DNA of 64,000 nucleotides from NCBI RefSeq assembly GCF_947497025.1, contig NZ_CANMFC010000006.1:248001-312000 (forward strand). Direction: 5' to 3'. A model generated the notes under the pieces. The model was not told the origin of the DNA and searched no databases. It was given only the letters and a program-made list of their open reading frames with translations. Position numbers and translations under genes: made by a program. Shown piece by piece: positions 9,062 to 19,197 of the stretch (the first letter of the stretch is position 1; the number at the start of each line of letters is the position of its first letter). Source of the DNA: an uncultured Kushneria sp. Its GTDB lineage: Bacteria; Pseudomonadota; Gammaproteobacteria; Pseudomonadales; Halomonadaceae.

Positions 9062-9611
9062 GCCCGGCCTCACGCGAGAGCAGGCTCAGATCAACGCCCA
9101 GATGCCCCGCGGCGGTTTCAAGGCGCGCCGGAGCAGGTGTGCGAAAGAGCACCTCATCGCTGGCCTCCACGGTCAACCAAGTATTGTCCTTGATCTCCTG
9201 GGCCAGTTGCTCGGGCTCCCAGCCCACGCAACCCAGACAGACCAGAAACTGCTCGGGCCCTTCGCCGGCGGCAATGGCCTGCAGGATGTCCATCGACGTG
9301 GTCAGCGCCCGATTTTCACCGGTGCGGATGCTGGAATCCCAGTGCTCGGGGCTGCCCGAATGCAGAATGAAACCGCGTTCGCGATGCACCGGGCCGCCAT
9401 TGAGCACCGGCGTATCCAGCGACGTGCACTCGCTGGCATCGATTTCGAGCTGCTCGAACAGCGCTTCCAGCGTCAGCTCCATGGGCTGATTGAGTTTAAG
9501 CCCCAGCGTGCCGTTGTCGTCATGATCGCAGATATAGGTCAGCGAGCCCGCAAAGTTTTCGTCTTCGAGATGGGGCATCGCCATGAGAAAGTGATCGCGT
9601 AAGCCTTGCAT
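9054..9611 (-). CDS. yqgE: UPF0301/AlgH-family protein YqgE
   Basis: YqgE/AlgH family (UPF0301) protein of 185 residues. It has the typical N-terminus with LRDHFLMAMPHLED and conserved GPVHRERGFILH and CLGCVGW segments. The biochemical function of the family is not firmly known; it almost always neighbours ruvX, as here. ATG 9611 is chosen because GGGAGG sits just upstream. A longer frame to 9734 lacks a good ribosome site and is not conserved. The order gshB-yqgE-ruvX on one strand matches Pseudomonas and relatives. Confidence 0.92.
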   Translation of the reverse strand: MQGLRDHFLMAMPHLEDENFAGSLTYICDHDDNGTLGLKLNQPMELTLEALFEQLEIDASECTSLDTPVLNGGPVHRERGFILHSGSPEHWDSSIRTGENRALTTSMDILQAIAAGEGPEQFLVCLGCVGWEPEQLAQEIKDNTWLTVEASDEVLFRTPAPARLETAAGHLGVDLSLLSREAGHG

Positions 9612-9760
9612 GGGCCTCCCGGATAAAAGCACGCGCCCCTGCCGGCCGGCAGGGGCGTAGATCGATGGGTCATGAGAGCACGGCCATGGCCGACGCTCAT
9701 CCGCCGTTGGTGGGGAATGCGTGCATGGTAACACCGGCAGGCGGGCGTGACGTCAACACC

Positions 9761-10723
9761 TTACGAGGTGAAGCGGCGCTCAATGGCATCCATTAGCAGG
9801 CCGGCGATATCGGTGCCCTTCTGGGCGTCAATTTCGCGCACGCAGGTGGGGCTGGTGACGTTGATCTCGGTGATGTAGTCCCCGATCACATCCAGGCCGA
9901 CAAAGATCAGTCCCAGCGACTTGATGGAGTCCTTGACCTGATCGACCAGCCAGTAGTCACGATCGGTCAACTCGCGGGCTTCTCCGCGGCCGCCGGCGGC
10001 CAGATTACCGCGCACTTCACCCGCCGAAGGGATGCGGGCGAGACCATAGGGCACCGGTTCGCCATCAATCAGCAGAATACGGGTATCCCCCTGCTTGATC
10101 TCGGGGATGTAGCGCTGCGCCATGATCTGCTCGGTGCCGCGCTGGGTCAGCTGCTCGATGACCGCACCGATGTTGCGACCATCCGGGGCAATATGAAAGA
10201 TGCCAGTCCCGCCCATGCCGTCCAGCGGCTTGAAGATGGTATCGCCCTGCTCGGCGTGAAACTCGCGCAGTACCCTGTCATTGCAGGAGACGACGCTGGG
10301 CACCAGACACTGGGGGAACTGCTGGGCGTAAAGCTTTTCGTTGCAGGTCAAAAGTGCCCGGGTCGGGTTGACCACCAGCACGCCCTCACGTTCGGCAAAG
10401 CCCAGAAGGTGGACAGCATTGGTGAAATTGACATCCACCGGCGGATCCTGACGCATCAGGATCACGTCCATCTCTGACAGCGGCCCAGCCTCGACCTCGC
10501 CCAGGGCGTAGTAATGTTCAGGGTCGTTTTCGAACACCTCCAGGGTGCGCAGGCGCCCCATCGCGCGGCCATCCTTGAGGTAAAGATCGCCCGGCTCGAG
10601 ATAATACAGTGTGTGGCCACGCCGCCTGGCCGCCCACAACATGGCCAGCGTCGAATCCTTTTTCCAGGCAATATTGGCGATAGGGTCCATGACCACCGCA
10701 ATCTTCAATGCACGTTCACTCAT
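9761..10723 (-). CDS. gshB: Glutathione synthetase
   Basis: ATP-grasp glutathione synthetase (320 residues), joining gamma-glutamylcysteine and glycine with ATP hydrolysis. The N-terminal VVMDPI and the middle DPPVD...NPT signature are visible. The ATP-grasp elements FKPLDGMGGTGIF and the Mg-binding EINVTSPTC are present, so it should be active. The ATG has GGAG six bases upstream. It is the first gene of the likely gshB-yqgE-ruvX operon and is divergent from an Old Yellow Enzyme gene across about 250 bp, which must hold both promoters. Confidence 0.95.
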   Translation of the reverse strand: MSERALKIAVVMDPIANIAWKKDSTLAMLWAARRRGHTLYYLEPGDLYLKDGRAMGRLRTLEVFENDPEHYYALGEVEAGPLSEMDVILMRQDPPVDVNFTNAVHLLGFAEREGVLVVNPTRALLTCNEKLYAQQFPQCLVPSVVSCNDRVLREFHAEQGDTIFKPLDGMGGTGIFHIAPDGRNIGAVIEQLTQRGTEQIMAQRYIPEIKQGDTRILLIDGEPVPYGLARIPSAGEVRGNLAAGGRGEARELTDRDYWLVDQVKDSIKSLGLIFVGLDVIGDYITEINVTSPTCVREIDAQKGTDIAGLLMDAIERRFTS

Positions 10724-10974
10724 TTAAAACTCCAGAACACGGCCGGGTGATGTTGTGGCGGCCATCCATCACGCCAGTATGACGCAAGCCTCATCCTCCG
10801 ACCATGGCCGAACCGACCGGGTGCCCGCAGGCCGGATTGTTTCTTCCAATCGCAGGAATGGTTGAAAACTATCAGAGCCGCGCGGTTGAGCGACTAGACT
10901 TTTGTGGAGCAGAACATCACTGGAACACGGTTTTGCTAAAACACAGTGTCCAGCCGTTTCGCAGAGAGGATTTT

Positions 10975-12108
10975 ATGTCATCACTTTTTGAACGCTTTGA
11001 CCTCGCCGGCATTCAACTTGATAACCGGATTGTCATGGCACCCATGACCCGCTCGCGTGCGCCGGGGGATATTCCCACCGAGCTGGGCGCCCTCTATTAC
11101 CGCCAGCGGGCCAGCGCCGGGCTGATCATTTCCGAAGGCACGCCGGTGTCGCGTCAGGGCACGGGGTATCTGTATAACCCCGGCATCTATGGCCCGGACC
11201 AGATTGCGGGCTGGCAAAAGGCCACACGCGCCGTTCACGAGCGCGGCGGGGTCTTCTTTGCCCAGATCTGGCACGTGGGGCGCGTCTCGCACACTTCGGT
11301 ACAGATCGCGGGTGCCGCCCCGGTCGGTCCGAGTGACAAGCCCGGTGGCATGGCCTTTGGCTATAACGAGCAGGGCACGCCCGACATGCTCAAGGCCAGC
11401 ACCCCGCGTCGGCTTGAAACTGATGAGGTGCGCGACATCGTGCGCGATTTCGCCCAGGCCGCCGTCAATTCGCGCGAGGCAGGCTTTGATGGCGTCGAGA
11501 TTCACGGTGCCAACGGCTATCTCTTCGAGCAGTTTCTCAATCCCGGTGTCAACGACCGTGATGACCAGTACGGCGGCTCGCGTGAAAACCGCTGTCGCCT
11601 GCTCATCGAAGTGGTCGATGAGGTCAGCGCGCTGATCGGCGCCCATCGCGTCGGTGTGCGCCTGTCACCGCACGGCACGCTCTTTGACATGCCGGAGTAC
11701 GATGACAACGGCGAAACCTATCTGTATCTGGCACGCGAGTTCAACAAGCGCGGACTTTCCTACGTGCACCTGCATGATCAGGGTGGCCAGGGCATGTCGC
11801 CGATGCCGCGTGACTATCTCAAAAAGTTTCGTGATACCTACGAGGGCAATCTGCTGCTGGCCGGCAATCTGGACCATGCCGAGGCCGAGAAGCTGGTCAA
11901 CGACGGCACCATCGATCTGCCGGTGTTTGGCCGCCTCTATACCTCGAATCCGGATCTGGTCGAGCGCATGAAAAACGGCTGGCCGCTGGCGGACTTTGAC
12001 CCGTCCACCTTCTACGGTGGCGATGCCCGCGGCTATGTCGACTTCCCGACGTATGAGGAAGAACAGCAGCGCAAGGCCCGTCAGGAACTGATCGACAAGA
12101 AAAGCTGA
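10975..12108 (+). CDS. Old Yellow Enzyme family alkene reductase, NemA-like
   Basis: FMN-dependent NAD(P)H:flavin oxidoreductase of the classical Old Yellow Enzyme group (377 residues), close to NemA (N-ethylmaleimide reductase) in layout. It reduces activated C=C bonds or nitro groups. The TIM-barrel motifs are visible: the N-terminal NRIVMAPMTRSRA, QIWHVGRVSH, the substrate-site EIHGANGYLFEQFLNP followed by YGGSRENR, and a C-terminal FGRLYTSNPDL. The frame is open upstream, but ATG 10975 is preceded by AGAGAGGA. Unlike enteric nemA it has no adjacent TetR-type regulator. A terminator follows. Confidence 0.92.
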   Translation: MSSLFERFDLAGIQLDNRIVMAPMTRSRAPGDIPTELGALYYRQRASAGLIISEGTPVSRQGTGYLYNPGIYGPDQIAGWQKATRAVHERGGVFFAQIWHVGRVSHTSVQIAGAAPVGPSDKPGGMAFGYNEQGTPDMLKASTPRRLETDEVRDIVRDFAQAAVNSREAGFDGVEIHGANGYLFEQFLNPGVNDRDDQYGGSRENRCRLLIEVVDEVSALIGAHRVGVRLSPHGTLFDMPEYDDNGETYLYLAREFNKRGLSYVHLHDQGGQGMSPMPRDYLKKFRDTYEGNLLLAGNLDHAEAEKLVNDGTIDLPVFGRLYTSNPDLVERMKNGWPLADFDPSTFYGGDARGYVDFPTYEEEQQRKARQELIDKKS

Positions 12109-12128
12109 TCGCTTGCTCGTCATCTCGC

Positions 12129-12159
12129 AAAAAGCCCCGGCAATGCCGGGGCTTTTTTT
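12129..12159. terminator. Bidirectional rho-independent terminator
   Basis: AAAAAGCCCCGGCA and TGCCGGGGCTTTTTTT form an 8-9 bp stem with A- and T-runs on both sides. It serves the converging OYE and poxB genes. Confidence 0.92.
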
Positions 12160-12203
12160 GTCACGCTCAAGCAAGTAAGCAAGTACTCACTTTCAATGCA
12201 TGA

Positions 12204-13949
12204 CTATTTTTTCTTGCGGCCAAGCCGGCTGAGCCAGTTGGTATCGGCCAGGTCCATCACCTCATCACCGCGTCCGCTCATGACCGCGCGCAGCATATAG
12301 AGGCTAAAGCCCTTCGCCTGGGCAGCCTCAATGGTCGGCGGCATGGAAAGCTCCTGTTTGGCCACCTTCACATCGACAATGACCGGGCCGTCATGGGCAA
12401 AGGCCTCCTCAAGCACGCCATCGAGCTGCTCGGAGCTTGAGACCGTCAGTCCCTTGACACCCAGCGCTTCGGCCAGCCGGGCGTAGTCGGTGCCGGGCAG
12501 ATTGGTCACCTCATCCACATAGCCGGCGGCCTTCATCTCCATTGCCACAAACCCCAGCGTCGAGTTGTTGTAGATGATCACCTTGACCGGCAGCTTCTGC
12601 TCGGCCAGCGTCATCAGATCCCCCATCAGCATGTTGATGCCGCCATCCCCGGACAGCGATATCACCTGGCGTCCGGGCTGGGCGACCTGAGCACCCATCG
12701 CCTGTGGCATGGCCGTGGCCATGGAACCGTGCATGAAGGAGCCGGTCAGGTGCCGCTTGCCGTTCATCTTCAGATAGCGCGCCGCCCATACGGTGGGCGT
12801 GCCCACCTCGGCGGTAAACCAGGCATCCTCATCGGCCAGCGCGCTCACACGGGCAGTGAGATACTGCGGATGCAGCGGCTTGCCTTCGGCAGCCGGCCCG
12901 GCCAGCTCGTCGAGATCCTCGCGGGCCTTTTGATAGTGCTTTTGCGCCTTGTCGAGAAAGGTGCGGTCGGTTTTCTCCTCAAGGCGGGGCAGCAGCGCCT
13001 CAAGGCTCGCCTTCACATCACCCACCAGCCCCTTGAGCAGCGTGCTGCGCCGACCCAGGTGCCCGGGACGCAGATCGATCTGGACAATCCGACCGTGCTC
13101 GGGGAAGAAGTCCCGATAGGGAAAGCTGGTGCCCAGCATGATCAGAAAATCACACTCCTTGAGCGCGTGATAGCCCGAGCTGAAGCCGATCAGACCGGTC
13201 ATGCCCACGTCATAGGGGTTATCGTATTCAAGATGCGGCTTGCCACGCAGCGCATGCACGATGGGCGCCTTGAGCCGCTCGGCCAGTGCCATGACCTCAT
13301 CGTGGGCGCCGGCACAGCCTGCGCCGCAGAGCATGGCGACCTTCTGGCTGTCGTTGAGCAGCTCGGCCAGTTCCTCAAGCTCGGGCTCAGGGGGGACCGT
13401 CACGGGCGCCACCGGCGTACTCCACTGCATTTTCTGCTCGACGGCAGGTGAGAGCGCCACATCCCCGGAGATCACGACCACCGCCACGCTCTTTTCCAGA
13501 ATCGCGGTACGCATGGCGGTTTCGATTACCCGTTGCGCCTGGGACGGGTTGGAGATCAGCTCGCAGTAGTCACTGCACTCCTTGAACAGCTGCTCCGGGT
13601 GGGTCTCCTGGAAATAGCCCAAGCCCACTTCGCTGGAGGGAATCTGAGCGGCGATGGCCAGCATCGGCGTGTGCGCTCGTTTGGCTTCGAAAAGCCCGTT
13701 GATCAGATGCGTATTGCCGGGTCCGCAGGAGCCGGCACAGACGGTCAGACCGTTACGCGCTTCGGCCTCGCCGCTGGCCGCCAGCGCCGCCACCTCTTCG
13801 TGACGCACGCCGCGCCAGGTAATGAGCTCCTGCCGGCGCAGGCTTTCGGTCAGGCCATTGAGCGAATCCCCCGGCAGCCCCCAGATATTTTCCACGCCGG
13901 CGCGGGCCAGCGTTCGTACCAGCATGTCGGCAACACTATAGTCGGCCAT
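12204..13949 (-). CDS. poxB: Pyruvate:ubiquinone oxidoreductase (pyruvate oxidase)
   Basis: Thiamine-diphosphate and FAD-dependent pyruvate dehydrogenase (quinone), 581 residues, decarboxylating pyruvate to acetate and passing electrons to ubiquinone at the inner membrane. Visible are the N-terminal TPP-domain GDSLNGL and RHEEVAA, the CAGSCGPGN segment, and the C-terminal TPP motif starting at GDGGINML and ending in YNNS. The C-terminal segment GFSLYMLRA...SGRGDEV matches the lipid-binding helix of E. coli PoxB, which separates it from acetolactate synthases. ATG 13949 has AGGGAGTG upstream; the longer frame to 14000 does not. In E. coli poxB is RpoS-dependent; no such signal was verified here. 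Confidence 0.94.
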   Translation of the reverse strand: MADYSVADMLVRTLARAGVENIWGLPGDSLNGLTESLRRQELITWRGVRHEEVAALAASGEAEARNGLTVCAGSCGPGNTHLINGLFEAKRAHTPMLAIAAQIPSSEVGLGYFQETHPEQLFKECSDYCELISNPSQAQRVIETAMRTAILEKSVAVVVISGDVALSPAVEQKMQWSTPVAPVTVPPEPELEELAELLNDSQKVAMLCGAGCAGAHDEVMALAERLKAPIVHALRGKPHLEYDNPYDVGMTGLIGFSSGYHALKECDFLIMLGTSFPYRDFFPEHGRIVQIDLRPGHLGRRSTLLKGLVGDVKASLEALLPRLEEKTDRTFLDKAQKHYQKAREDLDELAGPAAEGKPLHPQYLTARVSALADEDAWFTAEVGTPTVWAARYLKMNGKRHLTGSFMHGSMATAMPQAMGAQVAQPGRQVISLSGDGGINMLMGDLMTLAEQKLPVKVIIYNNSTLGFVAMEMKAAGYVDEVTNLPGTDYARLAEALGVKGLTVSSSEQLDGVLEEAFAHDGPVIVDVKVAKQELSMPPTIEAAQAKGFSLYMLRAVMSGRGDEVMDLADTNWLSRLGRKKK

Positions 13950-14213
13950 GAAACACTCCCTGTGGTAGTTGACGGACCCGGCAGGCAGTTCCCGCCACAC
14001 ATCATGGCGGGGCGATCGCCGGCCTGCCGATCGTTAAACTTTGGTTCAATAAACCTGGCAATCATTACAGACGCTCACGGCCATTTCTGCCAATACACAG
14101 GCGCTATGGAGGGCAAATCAGACCAGCGGAAGACCGGAAAAGCAGCATCGGGTACGCACCGTTGCGGTACGTCCCCGAAGACATGAAGGCATCGTCAGGG
14201 GAAAAAACAGCGC

Positions 14214-14936
14214 TCAGGCAAAATCGCCAAAGCGCGCCTGCAACAGTGACAGGGCCACGATCGGGGCGGTCTCCATGCGCAGGATGCGCGGACCGATGAT
14301 CCAGGAGGTGAATCGATGCGCGTGCGCGGCAGCCACTTCCTGATCGCTCAGGCCCCCTTCAGGGCCGACCAACAGGGCCGCGCCTTCAAAAGCGCCATCA
14401 CTCATGGGCTCGGTGGCACCGTAGGGATGCAGCACCAGCCTGAGCGGCTCCTGCCGGTCTGCCAGCCAGTCATTCAGCGCGGCGGGGGGATAGATGACGG
14501 GCACGGTAGCACGGCCACACTGCTCACAGGCATTGACGGCCACGGCCTGCCAGTGATCGCGCTTTTTCTGCGCCCGCTCGGCCTTGAGCCGCACATCACC
14601 AAACTCGGTGTAGAGCGGAGTGATGGCTGCAACTCCCAGCTCGACCGACTTCTGGATGGCAAAATCCATTCGATCGCCCTTGCCCACCGCCAGCCCCAGA
14701 TGCACGGCCAGCGGCGACTCGGGCAGTATCGGCTGGCGCTCCCCGAGCGTGACCTGCACATCGCCACGTTTTGAAACCGCGGCGATGTGAGCGTTCACTT
14801 CGCTGCCCTTGCCATCAAACAGCATCAGGGCATCACCTTCACGGCGACGCATGACGCGGGCCACATGATGGGCTGCCGCGTCAGGCAGTCTCAGCGTGGC
14901 GCCGGGCTTGAGCTTCTGAGGAACGTAAATGCGCAT
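14214..14936 (-). CDS. rsmE: 16S rRNA (uracil1498-N3)-methyltransferase
   Basis: SPOUT-class methyltransferase RsmE (240 residues), methylating U1498 of 16S rRNA using S-adenosylmethionine. An N-terminal PUA-like domain (MRIYVPQKL, HHVARVMR) is followed by the knotted domain with LLVGPEGGLSDQE and the C-terminal RILRMETAP, the AdoMet-binding signature. Length is normal for the family. It starts 24 bases after the secB stop on the same strand and is probably cotranscribed with it. Confidence 0.94.
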   Translation of the reverse strand: MRIYVPQKLKPGATLRLPDAAAHHVARVMRRREGDALMLFDGKGSEVNAHIAAVSKRGDVQVTLGERQPILPESPLAVHLGLAVGKGDRMDFAIQKSVELGVAAITPLYTEFGDVRLKAERAQKKRDHWQAVAVNACEQCGRATVPVIYPPAALNDWLADRQEPLRLVLHPYGATEPMSDGAFEGAALLVGPEGGLSDQEVAAAHAHRFTSWIIGPRILRMETAPIVALSLLQARFGDFA

Positions 14937-14960
14937 AAGGTTACTCGCGACCCTGACGCA

Positions 14961-15428
14961 TCAGGCGTCAGCCTGGGGCGTGCCCTGCTGCTTCTGGGCG
15001 TAGATCGCATCAAAGTTGACCGGGGACAGCATCAGCGCCGGGAAAGTGCCACGGCCGACCAGGTTATCGATGCACTCACGCGCATAGGGGAACAGCACGT
15101 TGGGGCAGAAGGCGCCAAGCGTGTGATCAAGCTGGGCGTCGCTGAGACCCGAGATGGCAAAAAGACCGGCCTGCTGAACTTCGGCCAGAAAGGCCGTGGA
15201 CTCTTCGTCACCGTTGTAGACGTGAGCCGTCACTCGCACGCTGACCTCATAGAGGCCTTCGCTGATCAGCTTGTGGCCATTGTCGACATCGAGCTTGACC
15301 CGCGGCTTGAACTGCTGCTGAAAGATCGCCGGCGAATTGGGCGCCTCAAAGGAGATGTCCTTGACATAAATGCGCTGCAGCGCGAACTGGATATTGGCCT
15401 GCTCACTGGTGGCGTTGTTGTCTGACAT
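14961..15428 (-). CDS. secB: Protein-export chaperone SecB
   Basis: Tetrameric cytosolic chaperone SecB (155 residues), keeping preproteins unfolded for SecA. Conserved segments are the N-terminal [14 protein letters not shown], the LFPYARECI helix and the [10 protein letters not shown] strand. Length matches E. coli SecB (155). It is followed by rsmE. In E. coli grxC lies between yibN and secB; here only 75 bases separate the yibN-like gene from secB and no glutaredoxin is present. Confidence 0.96.
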   Translation of the reverse strand: MSDNNATSEQANIQFALQRIYVKDISFEAPNSPAIFQQQFKPRVKLDVDNGHKLISEGLYEVSVRVTAHVYNGDEESTAFLAEVQQAGLFAISGLSDAQLDHTLGAFCPNVLFPYARECIDNLVGRGTFPALMLSPVNFDAIYAQKQQGTPQADA

Positions 15429-15503
15429 GCTGGTTTCCCGGTCTGTGAGTAAGTAATCACTACTGCTTTAAACAGGTAATAACTATCGCTTGAAGAGGTG
15501 ACA

Positions 15504-15926
15504 TCAGCGTGTCACAACGGGCAGGCTATCGGCCACCCACTGTGAATGACCGCCCTTGAGCCGACGGGCGCCATTGTAGCCGGCCTTGTGCAGCTTTGTG
15601 ACCACGGCGCCGCTGTGCTGGCCCATCTTGTCCACCACGATAATCGGCTTTTCCCTGTGCTTTTCAAGGCGCTGCATGTTGTTGTCGAGCTTGTCAGCGG
15701 GCACGTTGATGGCACCGGCGATATGGCCTGCCTTGAATTCCTTGATCTCGCGAATATCAAGGACCATGGCGTCCTCGCGGTTGATCAGGCTGGTCGCCTC
15801 ACCGCTGCTGACACCGCCGGTCGCACTGCGACGGGATTCAAAGGCCAGCCAGGCCAGCAATACCACCACAAAGGCGCCTACCAGCAAGGGGTGATTCTGG
15901 GCAAACTCCAGCAGCTGATCGATCAT
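15504..15926 (-). CDS. yibN: Membrane-anchored rhodanese-like protein, YibN-like
   Basis: Rhodanese-domain protein of 140 residues, like E. coli YibN. One N-terminal membrane helix (about residues 13-30) is followed by a single rhodanese domain with VLDIRE, GHIAGAINVP and KGGHSQW. The active-site loop after IIVVDK has MGQHSG with no cysteine; the usual Cys position is Ser, so sulfurtransferase activity is unlikely. ATG 15926 is chosen because it gives the family N-terminus directly before the helix. The longer frame to 16049 adds an unconserved extension. It is divergent from gpmI and is the first gene before secB. Confidence 0.88.
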   Translation of the reverse strand: MIDQLLEFAQNHPLLVGAFVVVLLAWLAFESRRSATGGVSSGEATSLINREDAMVLDIREIKEFKAGHIAGAINVPADKLDNNMQRLEKHREKPIIVVDKMGQHSGAVVTKLHKAGYNGARRLKGGHSQWVADSLPVVTR

Positions 15927-16208
15927 GGAAATATCTTGACCCTGGTTGTTTAAAATGGCTCGGCGCACGGTCATGCCTGGTCTACCCTGCGAGTTCGGGG
16001 AAGCCGCTCGGTAGCTGGAATCCGGCGCGCGCCCAGTATACACAAGCACCCGGCCGTCGTCCGTCCCCGATGATCAATGCTGGCATGCACCGGCTGGGTT
16101 ATGATGACGACCATTTCGACGCCCTGATAGCGCCCTCGCTGCGTGATCACACGCCAGCAGCGCGACCCGATATCGGGGCTTACATGTCCGTGTTCTCGAG
16201 GCGAAATC

Positions 16209-17759
16209 ATGTCTACATCGCAACCACGTCCCGTCGCCCTGCTGATTCTTGATGGCTATGGCCACAATCCGGAATCGGCCAACAATGCCGTGGCCGCCGC
16301 CAATACACCGGTCATGGATCGGCTGCAGGCGGATTACGCCCATACCCTGATCAATACCGACGGTGAAAACGTCGGCCTGCCCGAAGGCCAGATGGGCAAC
16401 TCCGAGGTCGGCCACATGAACCTCGGCGCCGGGCGTGTCGTCTACCAGAGCCTGACCCGGATCTCGAAGGCGATCCGTGACAACGAGCTGGGCGACAACA
16501 CCGCCCTGACCGATGCCATCGACCAGGCCGTCAGCGATGACCGTGCCGTCCACGTGCTGGGCCTGCTGTCACCGGGCGGCGTCCACAGTCATGAAGATCA
16601 CATTCTGGCGCTGGCCGAACTGGCCCAGGCGCGCGGCGCGAAGCGGGTTTATATCCACGCGTTCCTCGACGGTCGTGATACCGCACCCCAGAGTGCGCTT
16701 GAAAGCCTCCAGCGCGCCGATGCCCTGCTGCGCAAGATGAACGTGGGCCGTGTCGCCTCGATGATCGGGCGCTTCTACGCCATGGACCGTGACAACCGCT
16801 GGGATCGCGTCCAGGCCGCCTGGCAGCTGATGGTCAACGGCGAGGGCGAGCATGTTGAAAATGACGTTGAACGCGCCCTGCAGGCTGCCTACGACCGCGA
16901 TGAAACCGACGAATTCGTGACGGCCACCAGCCTGCGCGACAGTGATGACGACCGGGTCACCATCGAGGATGGCGATGCGGTACTGTTTGCCAACTTCCGC
17001 GCCGACCGTGCCCGTGAAATCGCCCACGCGCTGGTGGATCCGGGCTTCGACGGTTTCCAGCGCAATCGCACCCCGAAGGTGCATTTCGTCTCCATGACCC
17101 AGTACTCCGATGACCTGGGCGTGCCGGTGGCCTTTCCGCCCGCTGATCTGCCCAACACCCTGGGGGAATACGTCTCTTCAAAGGGGCTGACCCAGCTGCG
17201 CATCGCCGAAACCGAGAAATACGCCCACGTGACGTTTTTCTTCTCGGGCGGGCGCGAGGAGACCTACGACGGCGAAGAACGCATCCTGGTCGACTCGCCG
17301 CGCGACGTAAAAACCTACGATGAAAAGCCCGAAATGAGCGCGGTTGAGGTGACCGATAAACTGGTCGAGGCCATCGATTCCGGCCGCTTTGATCTGGTGG
17401 TGTGCAACTACGCCAACGGCGACATGGTCGGCCACAGCGGCGATCTGGCGGCCGCCACGAAGGCCATCGAGGCAGTGGATGAGTGTCTGGGTCGCGTGGT
17501 CGAGGCGATCGAGCGCGCCGGCGGCGAATGTCTGGTTACCGCCGATCACGGCAATGCCGAGCAGATGGTGGACCCCGATACCGGCAAGCCGCAGACGGCC
17601 CATACCACCTTCCAGGTGCCGCTGGTCTACGTCAGTCAGCGCAAGGCAACGCTCTTGGAAGGCGGGCGCCTGTGCGATATTGCCCCGACGCTGCTGGCCA
17701 TGATGGGACAGACCCCGCCGGAAGAAATGACCGGTCGCGTGCTGATCGACCACAGCTGA
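16209..17759 (+). CDS. gpmI: 2,3-bisphosphoglycerate-independent phosphoglycerate mutase
   Basis: Mn-dependent phosphoglycerate mutase of the alkaline-phosphatase superfamily (516 residues), interconverting 3- and 2-phosphoglycerate in glycolysis. N-terminal LLILDGYG supplies the first metal Asp. The phospho-acceptor is Ser65 in [20 protein letters not shown], the [10 protein letters not shown] segment, [11 protein letters not shown] and [10 protein letters not shown] complete the metal and substrate sites. ATG 16209 gives the family N-terminus; upstream in-frame codons are not conserved. It heads the conserved gpmI-envC-ctpA set. Confidence 0.96.
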   Translation: MSTSQPRPVALLILDGYGHNPESANNAVAAANTPVMDRLQADYAHTLINTDGENVGLPEGQMGNSEVGHMNLGAGRVVYQSLTRISKAIRDNELGDNTALTDAIDQAVSDDRAVHVLGLLSPGGVHSHEDHILALAELAQARGAKRVYIHAFLDGRDTAPQSALESLQRADALLRKMNVGRVASMIGRFYAMDRDNRWDRVQAAWQLMVNGEGEHVENDVERALQAAYDRDETDEFVTATSLRDSDDDRVTIEDGDAVLFANFRADRAREIAHALVDPGFDGFQRNRTPKVHFVSMTQYSDDLGVPVAFPPADLPNTLGEYVSSKGLTQLRIAETEKYAHVTFFFSGGREETYDGEERILVDSPRDVKTYDEKPEMSAVEVTDKLVEAIDSGRFDLVVCNYANGDMVGHSGDLAAATKAIEAVDECLGRVVEAIERAGGECLVTADHGNAEQMVDPDTGKPQTAHTTFQVPLVYVSQRKATLLEGGRLCDIAPTLLAMMGQTPPEEMTGRVLIDHS

Positions 17760-17772
17760 TCGGAGCCTTTCG

Positions 17773-19125
17773 GTGCCATTCACATCACACCGGCCTGCGG
17801 GCCGGTTTTGGCTGCTGGCATTGAGCCTGGGAGTGGCGGTGCCTGCCGCCGCCGCCAGCCTGGATGCCTCAAAGGCCGAGCTGGACAGTATTCGCCAGAA
17901 CATCGAACAGACCCAGCGCCAGCTGGAAAAGACCGATGCCCAGCGCGGCGATGCCCGAGAGGAGCTCGAGCAGGCCGAAAAGGCGCTGGCCGAGACTCAT
18001 CGACGGCTGGAAACCTTACAGCAGGCCCGCAAACAAACCACCGAGGCGCTGAGCACCCTTGATCAGCGTCAGAAGAGCCTGACCGAGCAGCGCGATGCCC
18101 AGCAAAAGGCGCTGGCCGAGCAGGTCAGGGCGCTTTACAAGCTGGGCGAACAGCCGCGCCTGAAGCTGTTGCTCGATAATCAGGACCCCGGCGAAATCGA
18201 TCGCTTTCAGCACTATCTCAACCGGCTCAACGACGCCCGGGCCGAACAGCTCGCCCGCCTTGCGTCGCTCAATCAGGAACTTCAGGACAACCGCACTCAG
18301 ACCCTTGAGCAGCAGCAGACGCTGGACCAGCTACAAGGCGAACTCAAAAGCCGCCAGCAGACCCTCGATGAACAGCGCCAGGAGCGCGAAAAGGCGCTGG
18401 CACGACTGGAGGCGCGCTATAAAAGCGGGCAAAGCAACCTTCAGGGGCTTGAGTCCGACCGCGCCGAAGCCGAAAACATGGTCAGCCGGATCGAACAGCA
18501 GCTGGCCCGTGCCCGTGAACAGCGCGAGGCACGTGAACGGGCCGAGCGCGAACGCCGGGCCCGCGAGGCCAGGCAGCAGGCGCAGTCATCGTCGTCGCCT
18601 CAAAAGAGCCCCTCGAGCGATGAGGGCCTGAGCAGCGACGAAATGAACGCAAGCTCGAACAATGCCCGCAGCGTACCGACCCGCAGCGCCGACCCGGCGC
18701 CCGAGCGGCGCGCCGAATCACGCGCAAGCGTGACCCATCAGGCCGACCGGAATGCCCGCAGCTCCCGGTGGCCGGTCAATGGCTCGGTGGTCTCGGGTTA
18801 CGGCAGCGGCGATGGCCTGAACAGGAATGGCGTATTGATCAGCGCTCCCGCCGGCACCCCGATTTATGCCGCCTCAAAGGGTCAGGTCGTGTTTGCCGAC
18901 TGGATGCGAGGCTTTGGCTATCTGGTGATCATCGATCATGGTGGCATACTGTCGCTGTATGCTCACCAGCAGCGCCTTGCCGTGAGTGCCGGTGATCGGG
19001 TCGAACGCGGTGCAACACTTGGCTACGTCGGGGATACCGGCGGCCTGTCGCGTCCGGCGCTTTATTTCGAGGTACGTCGTGGTGGCAAGACCATCAATCC
19101 GCAGAGCTGGCTGGCCTCGCGCTAG
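17773..19125 (+). CDS. envC: Murein hydrolase activator EnvC
   Basis: Periplasmic activator of the amidases AmiA/AmiB at the division site (450 residues). A signal peptide (about residues 1-28, ending PAAAAS) precedes a long coiled coil (about 30-265, many Gln/Glu/Arg heptads). A Ser-rich linker (about 270-325) leads to a C-terminal LytM/M23 domain. The LytM domain lacks the zinc ligands of active endopeptidases (NRNGVLIS replaces the HxGxD region), as expected for EnvC. The start is GTG 17773 with GGAG upstream, 13 bases after gpmI. It precedes ctpA by 72 bases, the usual neighbour order. Confidence 0.93.
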   Translation: MPFTSHRPAGRFWLLALSLGVAVPAAAASLDASKAELDSIRQNIEQTQRQLEKTDAQRGDAREELEQAEKALAETHRRLETLQQARKQTTEALSTLDQRQKSLTEQRDAQQKALAEQVRALYKLGEQPRLKLLLDNQDPGEIDRFQHYLNRLNDARAEQLARLASLNQELQDNRTQTLEQQQTLDQLQGELKSRQQTLDEQRQEREKALARLEARYKSGQSNLQGLESDRAEAENMVSRIEQQLARAREQREARERAERERRAREARQQAQSSSSPQKSPSSDEGLSSDEMNASSNNARSVPTRSADPAPERRAESRASVTHQADRNARSSRWPVNGSVVSGYGSGDGLNRNGVLISAPAGTPIYAASKGQVVFADWMRGFGYLVIIDHGGILSLYAHQQRLAVSAGDRVERGATLGYVGDTGGLSRPALYFEVRRGGKTINPQSWLASR

Positions 19126-19197
19126 CACGGCCAACGCATCACCCATTGAAGGTATCGGGCGTCCCGGCGTCCGGCCCACCCCGCTGAAGGAGTTTGC

